Source: Aradus depressus (lineage: Eukaryota; Arthropoda; Insecta; Hemiptera; Aradidae). Taken from it: 64,000 nucleotides of DNA. Position numbers and translations under genes: made by a program. The notes under the pieces are model-generated. The model was given only the letters and a program-made list of their open reading frames with translations. It was not told the origin of the DNA and searched no databases. How positions within the stretch are numbered: position 1 is the stretch's first letter; every line of letters starts with the position of its first letter. The stretch covers positions 23,706,051 to 23,770,050 of the forward strand of contig OY759218.1 of assembly GCA_963662175.1 (NCBI GenBank), written 5' to 3'. This document shows positions 58,975 through 64,000 of this stretch, in pieces.

Positions 58975-59679
58975 TTGGCCGTTACTGCCCACTGCCATGT
59001 CAGGTCATAATTTGAAGGAGAAAATAAACCCATTTATGCCATCTCTGCGACTAGTCTATATTTTATTATTATTAAGGTACAAGTTATGAAATACCTGAAT
59101 ATAGGAGCGCCTTCACAGCAAGGAGCTAACCGAGCATCAGTTAATATCAAATCATTTTGCTTCCCAAGCAAATTGCTTACCACTCCAATGCTATGTGAAT
59201 TCAGAAAATCTTCTACTCCAAACGGAGTCATTACTATCAGAATATTCTCGCCCCTGGATATTTCGGCATTCATTAAAGTATTATGCAATTTGGAAAAATT
59301 TTCGGAACATATAGTTTCATTGTCTAATTTCAACAACAAAAAATAGGACATTAATGACGCCATTTTATTTGCGCTAAAGTCTTTCGTATCTAATTCTTGA
59401 AAAGTATTTAACAATGCTTCATTTACTTTGCACGAACTCCAAATTTTTATCAAATTACATGTTTTCTTAAGAACTGAGTTATCTTTATTTGATAAAGTAA
59501 CTTCTATGGTAAGAGGAACCAATTTAAAATGTTCTAAAGTTATTCTTGATGAAAGAAATGTTGAGAAAATTTTTAATAAAATGGGAGCTCCTGTTGTTAG
59601 GATTTCGTCTCCGAATAAGGTCCCCGACTGGACTATTTCTCGATTTTTGTGATAAAAAGTCAGCAGCACTTCGTCCATC
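53996..59679 (-). pseudogene. TYSND1-like second copy lacking the catalytic-serine exon
   Basis: Exons equivalent to 1-4 are present: 59095-59679, 57983-58164, 56043-56146 and 53996-54152, with intact frames, start codon, catalytic His and Asp. Coding differences seen include Lys to Thr in exon 2 and Tyr to Phe at the end of the His exon. The last exon, with the GASGG catalytic serine and stop, is absent because the copied segment begins at 3674, outside it. Downstream of exon 4 the minus strand runs into block 1 (52879 and below). No replacement exon was recognised, so no active protease is expected. The 5' region and shared promoter are retained, so transcription is possible. Confidence 0.85.
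56226..56542 (-). mobile_element. SINE, copy 2 of the element at 6999-7316
   Basis: Same insertion carried along by the duplication, with one substitution near the B box (CGATATTGAG for CGATCTTGAG). Confidence 0.85.
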
Positions 59680-60483
59680 CTGAAAAATGAAGTTAATTAG
59701 TACAGTTTGAATAAAGATATGGTACCTAAGGAACAAGAAGCTATGTTTGTTTTTCGACCGAATAAATTGATGAATAAGTGTAGATTAAATGAATAGGTTT
59801 AAGGTTTGGCCTATCATTAGTTTTCTTGTCCTGTCTTCAATTTCATATTCCTCCTCTTCAGTTTCATATTCCGCTCCAATTAGGGTTGCGCCAGCACATC
59901 CCGTTCACCTAGATTTCTATAAATTCTTTACATTTATGAATTAACGGCTTGCGTTCCAAGTCTGTACACTAAGTAATACTTTAAACTCTACCTCAGAGAA
60001 CGGACTTGCACAATTGTTTTTTGTATTTCCCTGACAATTTCTACAACCCACTGACAACTGTGAATTTCGGAACTTACCTTGAATGAAAATTTTCTGGAGT
60101 TTTGAACGATTTCGTAAACAGAATTGTCACTGACACTATAATTCCTCTCGATCTATTAACTTTAATTTTTTTCTGTACACAGGAAGTAATATTCACTCTA
60201 TTTTGTAAGGAGACCTGGCGACTATTTTCATCTTTTCAACTGTTGACAATATGTATTCATCTAGAAAGAGTAATACTTAAAACTTTCCTTGGGTAAATAA
60301 CATAAACAAAGAGGGAGGTTATCAAGTGAGGCGACGTAAATTGAGGAGAGGTTTCACCAATATAGATACATTAGAAAAGTTACTATAGTAACAGTCAAAG
60401 TTTTATTTGAACTTCGAACTTATTTATCTGTTTAGAAAAAAAAAAAAAAAAAAAAAAAAAAAACTTCTTTCATTATATAAAAA

Positions 60484-63400
60484 ATGTTCGATATGAAGAT
60501 TTTGAAGAAAGATTTGAAAGAAATGGAAAAATTGAATCGCTCAAGACATCTTGAAGAAGAACGGAAGAAAAGAATATTCAATACAAAATTTCGATCTATT
60601 GGGGTTAGTGGTTATTATTTTCATTACTAATGCCCTTTGTAATTATTGCTGCTTTTTAAAAAGTTCAATATATTCAATGTCTATCTGCAATTTTATCTTT
60701 AAAATTTCGCCTTATGTTGTAATTACACTTAACAGTTTTTAAAAATTGAATATGAAAGTTAACAACTTGATACAATAAAGATTCCCTTCAACAATATTAT
60801 TATATTATATTAAAATTGCAAGATTCAGCGCCTCCTTGCCCCTCTTCATATTCACTTTTTCCTACTTAATATAAAGCATTTTCTTTGTTTCAGATTGATG
60901 AAGAAGCTTTAAGAAAACAGTTGATTGAAAAAAGGGTGAAACAAGATAAGGAGAAGGCATTAGACAATTTTTTTTCTCTTAATCAAATATATGCTGATGA
61001 TATTGCCAAGAAAATTGAATCAGAAGAGAAACAGGTAGCTTATATAATAAATGCATGTAATATATGTATGCATATATTATGTATTTTAGATGTGAAAAAA
61101 AAATCCTTCATTACTGGAATGAAAGCTTAAAGTGTAGAATTATAATAAAATGTATTATTCTTTTGAGTCTAAATTAAAAATTACTTATGTAAATTGTTAA
61201 ACTGTAAACATAAATACTATAGGGTTTGTAGAGAGAGAAGGTTCTCCCTTCCCCGACACTGAGATCCAGCCTGGCTTTGTTATTGACACCAAAAATAGGT
61301 GTCTGATTTGTATTAATGTTCCAGGCCAAGAGAAGGAGTATGAAAGAAATAAACATGTTTCGGTCAATTTTCCAAAAAAAGGAGCCTTCCATGTCAGAAG
61401 ATTGTTCAAATGAAAACTTCAGTGTTTCGTCTGGACAACAGTAAGATCGACTTTGGAACAATTTCCTAGTCTAAAATAGGTATATACCTATTCAGGAATG
61501 AAGTTTAGTCCTGTCATCTTATATATCTTTTTTTATGATTAAATTTTCAGGTTTGATGGAGAAGACATTATGATGAAGTATAGAAAAAATGTCCAAGTTG
61601 AGCAGCAAAAGCACTGGTTAACTCAACAAATTATTGAAAAAAGACAGAAAAAAAGCGAAGCGGAATTGGCTCAAAAAATTTTTATGGACAGTTTGAAAGC
61701 ACGAGAGGATAGAGTATTGCGGATGGACGCACTGGAGCAAGAATGCCGAACACGGATAGAACAAGCAAACCAAGCTTTCAATCAAGCAATGGTAACTTCA
61801 TAAAGCACTTCAGTATAAGAAAAATACTAATGTATCCTGTATTAGGAATTTGATTGGGTTTAATAAAAAAAATGGATTAAAAACAAAAATAATTTAATAT
61901 ATTAAAGAAATAAGAAAATGAAACACGAATTAGTCAACTAAGATTTCGCTCATCCTCTGAAACCAATCAGCCGATTTCGTTGAAAATCAACTCCGGGACT
62001 TCTGAAGCTTCACCCTAAATTTCGTCTTGACACATTCATTACATCGGCAGTTATTAGGGTTTTTAAGTCGAGCCCCCTCCATCTCTTTTGATTCGATTTT
62101 CTCCAGAAAATCAGTAGATGTCTTATTCAGGGACCCCTCAATGCCTATATAACATTTGTTCGTTTTTTGATAAGCCCCTCTGATCCCGAATTTCCTTCGG
62201 CTTATTTGGCTGACATTCAATATATATAAACATATAAAATATCGTGTTGTTACATTCATTGTTTCAAGAGTTATATTCATAGATAGGAATTTTTTGAAAA
62301 TATTTTGGAATCACGGAAAACATGAAACTCAACATCGAATTTCTACTTGAATACATAACTTCCCCTATACCGCATCTAGCTTATTTATTAATTGAGGATT
62401 TTTTACATTTTAACCAATATATCGATTTTTGTTTATATTTTTATAGGAAAGAGACTGTAATTTCAGAAAATGTGCCAAAAACAGGAACGATACTAACGAT
62501 AAACTAATGGAAATATTCAATTCCATAAATAGTGACTTATTAACTGAAAATCCCGAAGTGGCGCAAAGCGCTCTTGGCATCCATAGAATTATACCATATC
62601 AGTACAAGGGAATGTCAGATAAAGAAAAGGTTGAAATTCGGGAGGAGCAAGTCAAGCAAATTCAGGAATATAAGGTTGGTAGAAATTCAGAATAGAATTT
62701 TCTAGCCCATACAAATTTTTAACATTCTGATTGCTAAATTTTTTTTTTGAGAACTGAACGTATCACCGCGGTCATAGAGTAGGCCTATTGTGTGCCCTGT
62801 TGGTCCCTATGTATTTTTAATAAAGTCCAGGATGCTGCTGCTGGTTTCCTCCATAGTCTACCTCAGTTCCGTTACGACAGACCCGAACCAGTTAAACCTC
62901 TTGCTTTCTAGAAGGTTTCGCAACAAAGAGATTTGAATGTCTTTCCTTAGGGACCCTTCTCCAGAACTGGATGTGTTTCCTGGTCAGCCAACTTTTTATT
63001 GACGCTCTTGTTCCTGCAGAAGGGTTCTGGTCCTATGGGTCCTCTGTCAGCCACTGTCTTGGCGAATTGATTAGCCCTTTCGTTGCCCTCAAACCCCTGA
63101 TGTCCTGGCACCCATCTCAACTCTACTTTGGTCAGTCAGGGACTCCAGTGTTTAAGGGCATTCGAGGACGATTTTGGAATCTCTGTTGACAGCTTTTAGC
63201 GCTGCTTGGCTATCAGACAGTATTAGGATCACCCATCCCCTGATGTTCCGTCTCTTGATGAACCAGGCGCACCCGAGGATGGATATAATTCAGCTTGAAA
63301 CACAGTGGGATACACAACTAAGGATATACTAGTATACATTTGGATTTTTTGATCCAAGGAATTGGAGAATATGAAATTCTGTCAAAAATTCCATGTCCGA

Positions 63401-63647
63401 TTAGTGACCTATTCCATGAATAAAAACAGTATCGACTAAATATTTATTAGATTAATAAACAATCAACACATTTTAGAATGCATTTTTTCCCCCTCACTTA
63501 TTCAAAATATATTATTTTTTATTATTTTATTTTTTTTTAAAAAAGAATAGCTGCTGAAGAAATTGCGGATAAAGAATGGAACCAGCAATCTGCTTTCATG
63601 GATCAGAAAGGAAAACGAATTGGTGATTACATGGATAAAGTCAGACG
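60484..63647 (+). pseudogene. RIB43A-like second copy with a broken splice acceptor, cut by window end
   Basis: Exons 60484-60603, 60894-61034, 61325-61440, 61551-61791, 62447-62674 and 63541-63647 match copy 1 at offset 49,202 with no coding change seen in exons 1-5. The acceptor of exon 6 has changed from TTTTTAG to TTTTTAA (63539-63540). The next AGs downstream would remove 5 or 10 bases and shift the frame, and skipping the 107-nt exon also shifts the frame. Exon 7 lies past 64000. The product is therefore expected to be truncated before FFSKFNTSSR unless the change is a sequencing error. Confidence 0.7.
62743..63307 (-). mobile_element. Antisense LINE RNase H fragment, copy 2
   Basis: Duplicate of 13541-14105, with the same frameshift and stop, confirming that insertion and decay preceded the duplication. 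Confidence 0.85.
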
Positions 63648-64000
63648 GTATGTATACTGAAATGTAAAGGTAATTTATATTGAAACTGAAATGAAATAAC
63701 CAAAAATATGTTTAACATAAAGATAACATTATGGGTAATTAAAACGGGTTAAAAATATGAGAATTCGTAAGCGCCTCATTAGGAAAACTATCTGGGTGGA
63801 ATATCGAAATTCCCAATAGATGACTCGGAGAGAAAGCTGAGCAATTTCGGAAATTCCCTCAAAAGATGAAGTTGAAAAGACTGCCGAGCTAATCTCTTCA
63901 TCTAGGAATTTTGCAATTATTTCCTTCTTTTATCTCCCGGAATTTCGATTCTGAGGCTGAGGTTTTATTTTTGTCAGTCTGTTTTTTTTTTTCGCATTTT

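Larger units (their letters stand above)
52880..64000. repeat. Duplicated block 2 (copy of 3674 to about 14800)
   Basis: Begins GGGGTAGCTC at 52880, joined directly to block 1, and runs in the same orientation as copy 1 to the window end. Differences from copy 1 are few: about 17-20 substitutions, poly-A/T and (TA)n length changes, a 5-bp deletion near 57276, a 3-bp deletion near 57885 and about 15 extra bases near 55894. All SINEs, foldbacks and LINE tails of copy 1 are present at shared sites. Confidence 0.95.

Overview
The window is AT-rich nuclear DNA of an arthropod, most likely an insect. It holds three conserved, intron-rich animal genes with canonical GT-AG introns. Between them lie tRNA-derived SINEs, LINE fragments, foldback elements and MITE-like repeats. 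The species cannot be named from the sequence. Few of the short open frames are genes; the real coding sequence is in small spliced exons, which I joined by splice sites and checked for phase.

Layout. 1-3.2 kb: repeat remnants, including a LINE RNase H tail. 3.2-10.9 kb, minus strand: a TYSND1-like peroxisomal processing protease in five coding exons with a complete His/Asp/Ser triad, plus a probable non-coding first exon. 11.3-15.0 kb, plus strand: a complete seven-exon RIB43A-type ciliary microtubule protein, head-to-head with the protease over a short shared promoter interval. 15.0-20.1 kb: MITE, SINE and satellite remnants and two weak orphan exons. 20.5-36.1 kb, minus strand: the 3' two-thirds of slit (LRRCT2 to the C-terminal cystine knot) in 19 phase-consistent exons; its 5' exons are not in the window. 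36.5-36.7 kb: a near-perfect palindrome. 36.9-45.5 kb: an array of decayed C2H2 zinc-finger modules organised as a higher-order satellite with poly-T tracts. 45.5-50.0 kb: AT-rich DNA with SINE and foldback remnants. 50.0-64.0 kb: a second, near-identical copy of the 3.7-20.1 kb region, circularly permuted: it starts at the equivalent of 17147, runs to 20057, joins directly to 3674 and continues to about 14800, where the window ends.

The most notable features are this permuted duplication (reintegrated extrachromosomal circle, other rearrangement or assembly artefact) and the zinc-finger-derived satellite. The second copies of both genes look broken: the protease copy lacks the exon with the catalytic serine, and the RIB43A copy has lost a splice acceptor AG. 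No CRISPR array, prokaryotic operon or virus was seen.
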